DNA of 64,000 nt from Devosia sp. Root635 (GTDB lineage Bacteria > Pseudomonadota > Alphaproteobacteria > Rhizobiales > Devosiaceae). The stretch lies in contig NZ_LMGZ01000001.1 in the NCBI RefSeq assembly GCF_001427605.1, positions 182,281 to 246,280 on the forward strand. The letters run 5' to 3'. How positions within the stretch are numbered: position 1 is the stretch's first letter; every line of letters starts with the position of its first letter. A model generated the notes under the pieces. That model saw nothing but the letters and a program-made list of their open reading frames with translations. It was not told the origin of the DNA and searched no databases. Both the position numbers and the translations under genes were made by a program. Positions 26,178 through 35,039 of the stretch are shown piece by piece.

Positions 26178-26936
26178 CTAGTCCTGGCGATGCCCGTCCT
26201 GCATGAAATTGTGCAGCATCTCGGTCTCTGCGAAGGCGCTGTCGGACACGCGGGCGCGGGTAAAACGCGAGCCGGCGACGGTGGCGTCCACGAAGCTGAC
26301 GCCGTCCATGTCCGCGCCATAGAAATCGGTCAGCGTAATCACCGCATCGTCGAAGATGGCCCGCGCCATCTTGGCATTGGTGAAGCTGCCATTGTCGATG
26401 CGAACCCCGGTGAAGTTCGATCGGCCGATGCTGGAATCACTAAGATTGGTGCGCAGCATCGAGGCGCCGCTGAGGTCCGCATTGTTGAGGCGCACTTGCT
26501 TCATCACGGCGCCATCGAGATTGGCGCCAACCAAGGTCGCGCCAGTCATGCGCGCATGCTGCATCCGGGCGTTGGACAAGGTGGCATCGGTGAAGTCGGC
26601 ACCGGACAATTGCGCCTCGTAGAAATAGGCCCCCGTGGCCGTGGCGCCCACGAAGCTGGCGCTGGTGAGGTTGGCCAGGTTGAAGTTGGTGCCGGTGACG
26701 TCGGCATGGTCGAAGATGGCGCCGGCGAGCACGGCCCGGTGGAACGTTGCGCCGCTCAGATTGGCGCCGCTGAAATCAACGCCGCTGAGATCCGCCGATT
26801 TGAAGCGGGCGTCGGTGAGATCGCAGCCGACGCATTCCTTTCGGGCGCCGCTCAGCAGGTCTTCCACCGGACCTGCCACTACCGGCGCCGCGCCCAGCGC
26901 CATGGCTGTCAATGCCGCAAACGCAATCATCTTCAT
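26178..26936 (-). CDS. Exported pentapeptide-repeat protein
   Basis: 252-aa protein with a signal peptide (ending ~VVAGP) followed by many A(D/N)LXX-type pentapeptides from ~45 to the end (ADLSGVDFSGANLSGATF). Such repeats form a right-handed quadrilateral beta-helix. A CVGC pair occurs just before the repeats and may form a disulfide or bind metal. The start at 26936 (MKMIAFAALTAM) is used; upstream residues are not family-like. Convergent with the preceding gene, one base between stop codons. Role unknown. Confidence 0.88.
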   Translation of the reverse strand: MKMIAFAALTAMALGAAPVVAGPVEDLLSGARKECVGCDLTDARFKSADLSGVDFSGANLSGATFHRAVLAGAIFDHADVTGTNFNLANLTSASFVGATATGAYFYEAQLSGADFTDATLSNARMQHARMTGATLVGANLDGAVMKQVRLNNADLSGASMLRTNLSDSSIGRSNFTGVRIDNGSFTNAKMARAIFDDAVITLTDFYGADMDGVSFVDATVAGSRFTRARVSDSAFAETEMLHNFMQDGHRQD

Positions 26937-27016
26937 CGGTTGCCTGCTTCCTGTTGTACGGCATCCTAGCCGAGGCTGCCGCTCATGTGTAACGAACAAG
27001 AATATTGGAGAATTCG

Positions 27017-27520
27017 ATGAGACCTGTCCTGGCGGCCCTCCTGGCCTCCCTCGCCCTTGGCTGCGTCCCCGCAATGGCTGCGGAGGGCGATACGGTCACC
27101 GGGCCGGGGCGGACCATCGATGCCGATATCATCATGGTCGACAATCAGCGCGTCATCCTCTGGGGCGTGGATGCGCCCGAGCGCGACCAGATTTGTACGG
27201 TCGGGAGCCAGAAATGGGCCTGCTGGGACGCGGCCAAGCAGGCGCTTGACGGCATTCTGGCGCAGGGAGACGCCACCTGCGTCCTGACTGGCGTTGCCGA
27301 CCCTTTCGGGCGCAGCCACGGCACCTGCACCATCGATGGCATGGATGTGGGAGAGGCTTTCGTCAGCACTGGCATGGCGCGGGCTTATCTCGACCAGACC
27401 GACGCCTATCTTGCGGCCGAAGAAGAAGCCAAGGCAGCCGGGCTGGGCGTCTGGCAGGCGGGCGCCAAGGTGGATGATCCGTGGGCCTGGCGTAAGCGCA
27501 ATCCGGGCGGTTTCCGCTAA
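27017..27520 (+). CDS. Exported staphylococcal-nuclease-like protein
   Basis: 167-aa protein with a signal peptide ending ~AMAAE and an SNase-like OB fold. The motif VILWGVDAPERDQ matches the SNase active-site strand (Asp and Glu), and DPFGRSHGTC may provide an arginine. Cysteine-containing variants of this fold are often exported proteins with unclear nuclease activity. ATG has GGAG 7 nt upstream. Divergent from the pentapeptide gene. Confidence 0.82.
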   Translation: MRPVLAALLASLALGCVPAMAAEGDTVTGPGRTIDADIIMVDNQRVILWGVDAPERDQICTVGSQKWACWDAAKQALDGILAQGDATCVLTGVADPFGRSHGTCTIDGMDVGEAFVSTGMARAYLDQTDAYLAAEEEAKAAGLGVWQAGAKVDDPWAWRKRNPGGFR

Positions 27521-27562
27521 GGCGCGCCGCGATCTTTCAGATTCGCTCCAAGCGCTCTGGCT

Positions 27563-28333
27563 TTAGGGCCGGCTGTCGTCGGGTTCCGTCGGCGGGCGGC
27601 TGCCGCCCGTCAGGGCGACATAGGCTTCGGCCAAGGTTTCGGTTCCGGCCGACGCGATGACCTCGGCCGGCGTGCCGGCCAGGACCACGCGTCCCTTGGC
27701 GAGCAGCACGATCCAGTCAGCTGCCTCCACCTCGTCGACCAGATGGGTCGACCACAGGATCGAGGTGCCGTGCGCGTCCCGTTCGCGGCGCAAATGCTCC
27801 ACCAGAGCGAGGCGCGCCGTGGTGTCCAGCCCCACGCTCGGCTCGTCCATCAGCAGCAGCTTTGGCTGGTTGATCAGCGCCCGGGCGATTTCCACCCGCC
27901 GCTGGTTGCCGCCCGAGAGCGTGCGAACCAGCCGATCGAGCAGGTCGCCGATATCGAGAAAGCGTGCCACCGCGTCGATCCTCCCGGCCAGGAGCTTGCC
28001 CGATAGCCCGAAGAGCTGCCCGTGAAATTTCAGATTGGCGCGCGTGGTCATGTCGAGATCGACCGACCTGGCCTGAAACACCACGCCGAGCTGCCGCAGG
28101 ATATCGGAGCTCGCATCACCGTAGTCTTTCCCCAGCACCGCAACCGAGCCGCCATCGGGGGCAAACAGCCCTGCCGCCACCTGGAACAGCGTCGACTTGC
28201 CCGCGCCATTGGGGCCAAGCAGGCCGACAATTGCGCCCTCCTCCACCGAGAAGCTGACGGCGTCGAGCGCTTTCAGCGCGCCATAGGATTTGCTGACGGC
28301 ATCGAACGAAATGACGGGGTTAGTTGCCAGCAT
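27563..28333 (-). CDS. ABC transporter ATPase, PQQ-dependent alcohol dehydrogenase system
   Basis: 256-aa ATPase with Walker A GPNGAGKST, signature LSGGNQRR and Walker B LLLMDEPSVGLD. Sequence style (ABC-2-type, NatA-like) matches the ATPase of the PQQ-associated ABC transporter set, whose permease and binding protein genes are here at 33552 and 32395 on the other strand. The start at 28333 (MLATNPVISFDAV) was chosen; it lies 1 nt after the stop of the next upstream gene, so it is also part of the NitT-like operon. Confidence 0.87.
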   Translation of the reverse strand: MLATNPVISFDAVSKSYGALKALDAVSFSVEEGAIVGLLGPNGAGKSTLFQVAAGLFAPDGGSVAVLGKDYGDASSDILRQLGVVFQARSVDLDMTTRANLKFHGQLFGLSGKLLAGRIDAVARFLDIGDLLDRLVRTLSGGNQRRVEIARALINQPKLLLMDEPSVGLDTTARLALVEHLRRERDAHGTSILWSTHLVDEVEAADWIVLLAKGRVVLAGTPAEVIASAGTETLAEAYVALTGGSRPPTEPDDSRP

Positions 28334-28334
28334 C

Positions 28335-29066
28335 CTAATCTCCATCGCTTTCCAGGGCGCCGTCCAGCATGGCCCGGTAGTGCTCAAGGGTGGCCTGGTC
28401 ACGTTTCGCGCCAGGAATGGGCAGCGTCACATCACCCACGATGCGGGCCGGGCGATGGCCGAGCAGGATGGCGCGATCCGCCAGCGCCGCGGCGTCTTCG
28501 GTGAGGTGGGAAACGAAAACCACGGTGGGTCGGCTTTCCGATACCAGCCGCGCGAAGAGCGCGTGGATTTCACCCACGAGCGTCCGATCGAGCGATACGA
28601 AGGGTTCATCCAGCAACAGCAGACTTGCATTGACCACCAGCGCCCGCGCCAGCGCCACGCGACGCTGCATGCCACCCGACAATTGGTAGGGATAAAGCGT
28701 CCCGGCTCCGGCCAGCCCCACCCGCTCCAGAACCTCCGCTGCCTTGTCCTGCGTGCAGGCAGGGTCGGCGGCGCGAATATTGTCGATAGCCGTCAGCCAG
28801 GGGAGCAGGCGGGGATCCTGGAAGACGAAACCGGGCGTGGGCGCGGCTCTGGCCGGCTGGCCGCCAATCTCGACACCGCCCGAAAATTCTGTGTCGATGC
28901 CGGCAATCATGCGCAGCAAGGTCGATTTACCGATGCCCGATGGGCCGACAAGCGCCACCACGCTCGAGGGCGCAATATCCAGTTGCAGCCCCTCGAACAG
29001 CGCGCCGGGCGCGGCCGGAAAACGCTTCTCGGCGATGTCGATCTTCAGTTCCGGACCGGTCGCCAT
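28335..29066 (-). CDS. NitT/TauT-family ABC transporter ATPase
   Basis: 243-aa ATPase; Walker A GPSGIGKST, signature LSGGMQRR, Walker B LLLLDEPFVSLD, Q-loop VFQDPRLLPW typical of nitrate/sulfonate-type importers. Works with the permease at 29045 and binding protein at 29839. Start overlaps the permease 3' end by 22 nt. The substrate is not known; the location in a PQQ/alcohol oxidation locus suggests uptake of a compound used there, but it is inference. Confidence 0.88.
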   Translation of the reverse strand: MATGPELKIDIAEKRFPAAPGALFEGLQLDIAPSSVVALVGPSGIGKSTLLRMIAGIDTEFSGGVEIGGQPARAAPTPGFVFQDPRLLPWLTAIDNIRAADPACTQDKAAEVLERVGLAGAGTLYPYQLSGGMQRRVALARALVVNASLLLLDEPFVSLDRTLVGEIHALFARLVSESRPTVVFVSHLTEDAAALADRAILLGHRPARIVGDVTLPIPGAKRDQATLEHYRAMLDGALESDGD

Positions 29067-29773
29067 CTCAATATCCGTCGCTCGAGCGGCCGCATGACGC
29101 CGTATTCAAAGGCCAGGACGACCAGGATGAAGGCCGTCGTATAGGCCAGGATGCCCGAAATGTTGAAGAACTGGAACATGATGCTGATCCGGTAGCCGAT
29201 GCCGCCATCGCTGCCCAGCACTTCGAAAACCAGCACGATCTTCCAGATGAGGGAGAGCCCGGTGCGCGCTGCTGCCAGCACGAAGGGGGTCAGTTGTGGT
29301 ATGAAGATCAGCCGCAGACGCCGCAGCGCCGACATGCGGAACACCGTGCCCAGCTCGTCCAGATCGTCGGAGAAGCTGCGGACGCCTTCGCGCACCGTGG
29401 CAATGACCAGCGGGACCTTGTTCATAATGACGGCAAGGATGAGCGACAGCTCGTTCAGCCCCAGCCAGATATAGAGGACGATGGCGATAACGATGGCCGG
29501 CAGGTTCAACCCCACCAGCAGCCAGCCCGAGAACAGCCGATCGACCCAGCGCACCCGGCCGAAGGCGATGCCGATGGCGGTGCCCAGGGCCATGGCGATG
29601 ACAAAGGACATGGCGGCGCGCCACAGTGTCTTGCCCAGGTCGCCCAGCAGGCGCCCCTCGGTGGCGGCCTCCCACATCACCTGCGCCACCATGATCGGCG
29701 ACGGGAACAGGCGATTGACGATGATCATGGACAGCACCTGCCAGATGACCAGCAGCAAAGGCAGGGACAACAC
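29045..29773 (-). CDS. NitT/TauT-family ABC transporter permease
   Basis: 242-aa membrane permease with about six helices and the EAA loop (DELGTVFRMSALRRLRLIFI). Start is GTG at 29773; the open frame continues upstream without another standard start, so the true N-terminus may be slightly longer with a rare start. Middle gene of a three-gene importer operon. Confidence 0.85.
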   Translation of the reverse strand: MLSLPLLLVIWQVLSMIIVNRLFPSPIMVAQVMWEAATEGRLLGDLGKTLWRAAMSFVIAMALGTAIGIAFGRVRWVDRLFSGWLLVGLNLPAIVIAIVLYIWLGLNELSLILAVIMNKVPLVIATVREGVRSFSDDLDELGTVFRMSALRRLRLIFIPQLTPFVLAAARTGLSLIWKIVLVFEVLGSDGGIGYRISIMFQFFNISGILAYTTAFILVVLAFEYGVMRPLERRILRWRPVRN

Positions 29774-29838
29774 TTCAAGCGCGCCGGCACGAGGCCGCCA
29801 CGCGCTTGAAATGCGATGTTCTGAACCGTTATTCGAGG

Positions 29839-30828
29839 CTATTTGCGGTATCCCCGCCAGAAGGTGCCCGGATCCAGCTTGGTGTCTTCGCCAACCAGTT
29901 CGGAACCACCATATTCGGCCATCAGGGCGAACGCCTCCTTGGCCGCGCCCATCTTGGTGGGATTGTAGCTCGTGACGATCCCGGCGCGATAGTCGTCACG
30001 CAACTGGGCAAACAGCGCATCGTCGCCGTCGGCCCCCATCAGGGTCTGAAGCGGCGTCCAGGCGCTGTCGTCATTGAGCAGCAAGTCCTTGGCGTCGAAC
30101 GAGGCATCAAGGAAGGCCACGATGGCTGCCTTCTTGTCCTTGGCGGTTTCATCGGTGAAGGTCCAGCCCAGCAGCGGCGGCTGTTCGGAAACGCCCAGCG
30201 CCGACAGCATGTCGGCCACCGACAGCAGTTCGGTGGCGCCGGCAACCTTGGCCCGCGCGTTCCACTGCCAGAAGTTCAGCGCCGCATCGGTACCGCCATT
30301 GGCCAGCAGTTCGTTGACCAGCGGAGGGGCGCCATAATTGGCCGAAACGTCATCCACCAGCTTGGTGCCGGTGACGCTGTTATAATAGGCCTGCAAGGTC
30401 ACCCAGCTCTTGTCCACCGGGCCGCCTGCAACGGCAATCCTCTTGCCCTTGAGGTCTTCGACCTTGGTAATGCCGCTGTCGGGATTGACCATCAAGCCGC
30501 CAACGGCGAGCGAGTGCGGCACCATGGTCACCTTGTTGCCCTGGCTGCGCTGGATGGTCACCCAGACAAAGTCGGAGAGGATGACGTCCACCTCGCCCGC
30601 CTGCAGGGCGATCTGGCCGGCACGGCTATCGGCCAGGGGCCGTATTTCCAGCTCGAGCCCATGCTTGCTCGCCAGGCCATTGGCCATGATGGTCTCGATT
30701 TCCCACTGCACGGTGCCCGATTCCTGCACACCGACGACAAGTGTATTTGCCCCGCCATGCTGGGCCCAGGCCGGCGCCGCCGTAAGTGTCGCCATAGCCG
30801 CGAGACACAATTTTGTAAAAAGGCGCAT
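29839..30828 (-). CDS. NitT/TauT-like ABC transporter substrate-binding protein
   Basis: 329-aa periplasmic binding protein. Signal peptide ends ~PAWAQ (residue 23); the mature start NTLVVGVQESGTVQWEIET and segments ADSRAGQIALQAGEVDVILS and GKRIAVAGGP are typical of SsuA/TauA-type proteins. ATG at 30828 has GGAGGG 6 nt upstream. First gene of the importer operon, divergent from the cupredoxin-like gene. Ligand unknown. Confidence 0.88.
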   Translation of the reverse strand: MRLFTKLCLAAMATLTAAPAWAQHGGANTLVVGVQESGTVQWEIETIMANGLASKHGLELEIRPLADSRAGQIALQAGEVDVILSDFVWVTIQRSQGNKVTMVPHSLAVGGLMVNPDSGITKVEDLKGKRIAVAGGPVDKSWVTLQAYYNSVTGTKLVDDVSANYGAPPLVNELLANGGTDAALNFWQWNARAKVAGATELLSVADMLSALGVSEQPPLLGWTFTDETAKDKKAAIVAFLDASFDAKDLLLNDDSAWTPLQTLMGADGDDALFAQLRDDYRAGIVTSYNPTKMGAAKEAFALMAEYGGSELVGEDTKLDPGTFWRGYRK

Positions 30829-30904
30829 CTGCCCTCCCTCCATTCCGATTGACTCGTACCGCTAGCACCCCGGCTCATCGGCGAACACAATGTAAGATAT
30901 TGAG

Positions 30905-30929
30905 GCTCAACGATTGCAGGGCGTTGAGC
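30905..30929. promoter_or_regulatory. Inverted repeat in the divergent region, possible operator
   Basis: Perfect 8-bp arms GCTCAACG and CGTTGAGC separated by 9 bp, midway between the divergent genes at 30828 and 30994. It is a candidate site for the two-component regulator or for the LysR regulator of this locus. No bound protein is known. Confidence 0.45.
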
Positions 30930-30993
30930 GAGCCAACACAGTGCCGAGGTTTATTTTGGGTGTAAGCCGGAGTACCGGGACAAGGAGGGTTGC

Positions 30994-31419
30994 ATGTTGG
31001 GTCTCAAGCGCGTGTGGGCGGGAGTATTGATTTTGGCGGCGTTGGCAACGCCCTCCTTCGCCGAGGGCAACCTGGCCGCGAATGCGACGCGCCTGCCCGA
31101 CCTGATGATCGACAGTGCCAACCTGACCTTTTCGGAAACCAACTTCGAACTCGAAACCGGCAAATACTACCGGCTGCGCATCGTGCATGATGGTGGCGAG
31201 GAGCTCGCTGTCGTCGCGCCCGAGCTGTTCCGCAACTCCTGGATCAACCAGGTGATCATCAATGACCTCGAAATCACGCCCTATGGCCTCTACAGCGTCG
31301 AGTTCGACGATGAAGGCACGATCGATATCTGGTTCGTGCCCATTCGTCCCGGTGAGTACAAGTTCTGGGCCGATGGCTATGAAAACCGCGGCCTTGCTGG
31401 AACGTTCGTGGTGAAATGA
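30994..31419 (+). CDS. Exported cupredoxin-like protein lacking copper ligands
   Basis: 141-aa protein with a signal peptide (ending ~SFAEG, residue 23) and an apparent cupredoxin beta-sandwich: YYRLRIVHDGG, then IRPGEYKFWADGYENRGL in the place of the copper loop. The usual Cys-X-His-Met ligand set is absent and the mature protein has no cysteine, so copper binding in a type 1 site is unlikely. Strong Shine-Dalgarno AAGGAGG. First gene of the operon with the beta-propeller and ABC genes, overlapping the next start. Confidence 0.78.
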   Translation: MLGLKRVWAGVLILAALATPSFAEGNLAANATRLPDLMIDSANLTFSETNFELETGKYYRLRIVHDGGEELAVVAPELFRNSWINQVIINDLEITPYGLYSVEFDDEGTIDIWFVPIRPGEYKFWADGYENRGLAGTFVVK

Positions 31420-32402
31420 CCATGAAACGCATCATCGCAGGCGCCCTGGCGCTGGTCACTTTGTGCATGTCCGTCACGGTGGCCGCAGCCGCCGGCACGG
31501 GCCTGATCTTCGTCTCCAACGAAAAAAGCCACGAGGTCGTGGTGCTCGATGCCGACTACAGCATCGTCAAGCGGATCGAGACATCGCGCCGGCCTCGCGA
31601 CATGCATTTCAACGCCGACAAGACCCTGCTCTATGTGGCTTGTGGCGACGATGACGTCATCGACGTGATCGATGTCGCGACGCTGGAAGTGGTGGACAAT
31701 ATTCCCACGGGGCCGAGCCCGGAGGTGTTTGCCTTCTCGCCGGATGAAACGCAGCTCTTCGTCTCCAACGAGGAAGACTCGCGTCTCGAAGTGATCGACA
31801 TGGCTAGCCGGATCTCGGTGATGGACATCCCCACCGGGGCGGAGCCGGAGGGCGTGCTGGTGATGCCCGACGGCAAGACCGCCTATGTCACCTCCGAGGT
31901 CGCCGACATGGTCCACGTCGTGGACGTTGCAAGCGGAGCCGTGACCAAGAATATCCTGGTCGGTACGCGCCCCAGGCGGTTTATCCTGACCCCCGATGGC
32001 AGCGAGCTCTGGGTCAGTTGCGAGCTGTCGAGCGAGATATACATCATCGATACCGCGACCAACGAGATCAAGGGCGACAGCCTCATCTTCGTCCCGCCGG
32101 GCTTTCGCGAGGAAGATGTCACGCCGGTCGGAATGGCGATCACCAAGGATGGCAGCAAGGTGCTGCTGAGCCTGGGACGCGCCAACCACGTCGCCATCAT
32201 CGATGCGGCGACGCATGATGTGCTGCAATATGTCCTCGTGGGCAAGCGCGCCTGGTCGGTTGACCTCTCAAGCGATGAAACGCGGGCCTATGTGGCCAAT
32301 GGCCTGTCCGACGATATCACGGTGATCGACATGGCCAGCATGTCGGCCATCCAGTCCATTCCCGTCGGGCGCGTGCCGCATTCGGTGGTGATCGATGACT
32401 AG
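31416..32402 (+). CDS. PQQ-catabolism-associated YVTN beta-propeller protein
   Basis: 328-aa exported beta-propeller. Signal peptide to about residue 24, then repeated blades of the YVTN type (RPRDMHFNADKTLLYVACGD, GPSPEVFAFSPDETQLFVSN). Members of this group occur with PQQ alcohol dehydrogenases and the same ABC transporter genes. Function in the periplasm is not established. An alternative start two codons downstream (31422) is possible. Overlaps both neighbours. Confidence 0.9.
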   Translation: MTMKRIIAGALALVTLCMSVTVAAAAGTGLIFVSNEKSHEVVVLDADYSIVKRIETSRRPRDMHFNADKTLLYVACGDDDVIDVIDVATLEVVDNIPTGPSPEVFAFSPDETQLFVSNEEDSRLEVIDMASRISVMDIPTGAEPEGVLVMPDGKTAYVTSEVADMVHVVDVASGAVTKNILVGTRPRRFILTPDGSELWVSCELSSEIYIIDTATNEIKGDSLIFVPPGFREEDVTPVGMAITKDGSKVLLSLGRANHVAIIDAATHDVLQYVLVGKRAWSVDLSSDETRAYVANGLSDDITVIDMASMSAIQSIPVGRVPHSVVIDD

Positions 32403-33561
32403 GCTCATGGGTGCGGCGGCACTGACGCTGGGATTGCTGAGCAGCAGCGTTGCGGCGGCGGAGGTGACCATCGGCTATCTCGGCCTCACCGATGATGCCC
32501 GCTATCACCCCGATATCGTCTATACGCGCATCGAGATCGCGCCGGGGGGCAATCCCATCGACGGCGCGACCATGGGCGTGTCAGACTTGGCGGTCGTCTC
32601 CGATGCGGTGGGGCAAACCGTCTCGCTCGATCACGTCGAGGCGGCCGATGCGCCCGCGCTGATCGCCACGCTCAAGGACATGGTCGGCAAGGGCGAACAT
32701 TTCGTCATCCTCGACCTGCCGGCGGACCTGGTGGACCAGGTGGCGGCCGCTGCCGCGGACCTGCCGGTCACCCTGGTCAACGCCACGGCGCCCCAGGATT
32801 ATCTGCGGACCCGCTGCTACCCCAACCTGCTGCACACTGCCGCCTCGGACCGCATGAATGCCGATGCCATGGTCCAGTTGCTGCGCACCCGGAACTGGAC
32901 CCGCATTCTCATGCTGGTGGGCCCACACGAGCGCGACGCCGAAATGGCGGCGTCCTTCCGCGCCTCCGCCGAGAGGCTGCGGCTCGATATCGTCGACGAA
33001 CGTCAGTTCACCCTCTCCACCGACCCGGCCAACCGGGAGGCCAACAACACCCAGTTGATTACCGGTGGCGCCGACTACGACATCATCTACATCGCCGACA
33101 GCGAAGGCGAATATGCCCGCTATCTGCCCTATGATACCCAGTTGGCGCGCCCGGTGGTGGGATCGACCGGCCTCGTCGCTAGCGAATGGCAATGGTCGTG
33201 GGACCGGGACGGCTCGACCCAGGTCACGGTGCGGTTCGAGGAATTGACCGATGGGCGCCGCATGACGGGGCAGGATTGGGCGACCTGGATGGCAGCCAAG
33301 TCCATCGTCACCGCCTATGCCAAGGCCCGCTCGGATGACCCGGCCGACATCGCCGCCTATCTGCGCAGCAGTCGCCTGCGCATGGATGGCGCCAAGGGCG
33401 TGCAGCTCAATTTCCGCGAATGGGACGGACAGATGCGCATGCCCATCGTGCTGGCCACCCACAACGCCGTCATTGCCGAGGCGCCGCTCGAAGGGTTCCT
33501 GCATCAAACGACGACCCTCGACACACTGGGAACAGACCAGCCCGAGCATCAATGCCAATAA
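32395..33561 (+). CDS. ABC transporter substrate-binding protein, PQQ alcohol dehydrogenase system
   Basis: 388-aa exported protein (signal ~1-22, SSSVAAAEV) with a periplasmic-binding-protein type 1 fold: LMLVGPHERDAEMAASFR and DYDIIYIADSEGEYARY. Belongs to the set of PQQ-dependent alcohol dehydrogenase-associated ABC genes. Start overlaps the propeller 3' end by 8 nt and its end overlaps the permease start by 10 nt. Ligand unknown. Confidence 0.87.
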   Translation: MTRLMGAAALTLGLLSSSVAAAEVTIGYLGLTDDARYHPDIVYTRIEIAPGGNPIDGATMGVSDLAVVSDAVGQTVSLDHVEAADAPALIATLKDMVGKGEHFVILDLPADLVDQVAAAAADLPVTLVNATAPQDYLRTRCYPNLLHTAASDRMNADAMVQLLRTRNWTRILMLVGPHERDAEMAASFRASAERLRLDIVDERQFTLSTDPANREANNTQLITGGADYDIIYIADSEGEYARYLPYDTQLARPVVGSTGLVASEWQWSWDRDGSTQVTVRFEELTDGRRMTGQDWATWMAAKSIVTAYAKARSDDPADIAAYLRSSRLRMDGAKGVQLNFREWDGQMRMPIVLATHNAVIAEAPLEGFLHQTTTLDTLGTDQPEHQCQ

Positions 33562-34364
33562 CGCTCTCCCATATGTGGCTGGGCCTTTACGCCATCGCCT
33601 GGCGCGAAGTGGCCAAGTTCCTGCACCAGACCGAGCGCCTGCTCTCCGCACTGGTGCGTCCGGCGCTGTGGCTAGTGGTCTTTGCGACCGGGCTGCACGA
33701 CCTGCTGGGGGTGTCTATCGTCGAGCCCTACCGGACCTACACGCCCTATCAGGAGTATATTCTGCCGGGCCTGGCAGGCATTGTGGTGCTGTTCCAGTGC
33801 ATGCAGTCGGCGCTGTCCATGGTCTATGATCGGGAAGCCGGCGTCATGCGGGTCATGCTGGTTTCGCCGCTCCCGCGGGGTTTCCTGCTGTTTGCCAAGA
33901 TCATGGGCGCCACCATCCTGTCGGTGCTGCAGGTCTATGCCTTCCTGATCCTGGCGCGCCTGTTCGGCTACCATTTTCCGCCCTGGGGCGAGCTTGCCGT
34001 GCTGCCGGCCATCATACTGTCGGGCCTTATGCTTGGCGCCATCGGGCTGCTGGTATCGGTCTACACGCCCAAGATCGAGAATTTCGCCGGCATGATGAAC
34101 TTCGTGGTCTTTCCGATGTTCTTCCTGTCCTCGGCGCTCTATCCGCTATGGAAGCTGCGCGAGGCGGGGGCCGAGCCCATCTACTACCTGTCCCTCGCCA
34201 ACCCCTTCACCCACGCGGTCGAGCTGATGCGCTATGCCGCCTATGGGCAGGTCAACTGGGTTTCCCTGGCCGTGGTGGCGGGCTTTGCAATCGTCGCATT
34301 CCTGCTGGCGGCCCATGGCTACAATCCCCAGGCCGGCGCCATTCGCCAGGTCAAGCGTGACTAA
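33552..34364 (+). CDS. ABC-2 type permease, PQQ alcohol dehydrogenase system (PedC-like)
   Basis: 270-aa membrane protein with six helices, ABC-2 family, matching the permease of the PQQ-associated transporter. MSLANPFTHAVELM-like segments near residue 215 are typical of this family. ABC-2 permeases usually export, which conflicts with a dedicated binding protein and leaves the transport direction open. Start ATG at 33552 is inside the previous gene. A bidirectional terminator follows. Confidence 0.88.
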   Translation: MPITLSHMWLGLYAIAWREVAKFLHQTERLLSALVRPALWLVVFATGLHDLLGVSIVEPYRTYTPYQEYILPGLAGIVVLFQCMQSALSMVYDREAGVMRVMLVSPLPRGFLLFAKIMGATILSVLQVYAFLILARLFGYHFPPWGELAVLPAIILSGLMLGAIGLLVSVYTPKIENFAGMMNFVVFPMFFLSSALYPLWKLREAGAEPIYYLSLANPFTHAVELMRYAAYGQVNWVSLAVVAGFAIVAFLLAAHGYNPQAGAIRQVKRD

Positions 34365-34375
34365 GGCAAAACAAA

Positions 34376-34400
34376 ACCGGCAGTGCGAGGCACTGCCGGT
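34376..34400. terminator. Bidirectional rho-independent terminator
   Basis: Perfect 11-bp stem ACCGGCAGTGC/GCACTGCCGGT with a 3-nt loop, between the convergent permease and pseudoazurin genes. On the minus strand it is followed by TTTTGTTTTG, a clear T-tract; on the plus strand the tract is weak. Confidence 0.85.
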
Positions 34401-34420
34401 TCAAACCTGAGCGACGGGCG

Positions 34421-34861
34421 CTACTGGATCTGGCTGTAGAATTCCTCAAACTTGTCGGCCACCTTGGGCGGCACCCGCGCGGCCTTGAGAGCGTCGAGAT
34501 TGGCCGGGGCCTCGCCCACCACGATCATGCCAACCATGCCCATGGCGAAATGCGGCAGGCACTTATAGGCATAGGCGCCCTCGACATCGAAGGTTACGCT
34601 GAACTCTTCGTTGATCTTGCCCTTGAACGGCTCGGCCCCTTCGGGGATCATGTCCTTGATCGTTTCGGCGTTGTGCCCCTTGTCGACGGGCACAAATTTC
34701 ACGGTATCGCCGGGCGCGATCTGCAGGAATGCCGGTTCGAAAACCATGTTCCCCGCTTCGCCCTTGTTGAGCATATGAACTTCGAACTCTGCGGCGCCGG
34801 CCGAAAAGCTGAAAAGACTGAAGGCCGCGACAGCCGCCACGGTAAAGATGGACTTCAACAT
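34421..34861 (-). CDS. Pseudoazurin (type 1 copper electron carrier)
   Basis: 146-aa periplasmic blue-copper protein. Signal peptide ends ~AGAAE (residue 24). Copper ligands are intact: His in GHNAET, then Cys, His and Met in [11 protein letters not shown]. Pseudoazurins shuttle electrons to terminal reductases or oxidases, and here it may take electrons from the cytochrome of the quinoprotein system. It stands alone, with a terminator behind it. Confidence 0.94.
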   Translation of the reverse strand: MLKSIFTVAAVAAFSLFSFSAGAAEFEVHMLNKGEAGNMVFEPAFLQIAPGDTVKFVPVDKGHNAETIKDMIPEGAEPFKGKINEEFSVTFDVEGAYAYKCLPHFAMGMVGMIVVGEAPANLDALKAARVPPKVADKFEEFYSQIQ

Positions 34862-35039
34862 ACGTCTCCTTGCTACGTGATCCGCCGACCGGGATTCTCA
34901 CACAGCCATTTTGAATGGGCGTTCGCAATCGGCGCGCCCGCGTATCGTCAAACTACAAGCGGCGCGGGGAAAGAGGGCTTATTTAGCTTATTGGCAAAGC
35001 CAAGACTGTGCCAAAACGCACAGGGCGGTGGGTCGTTCC

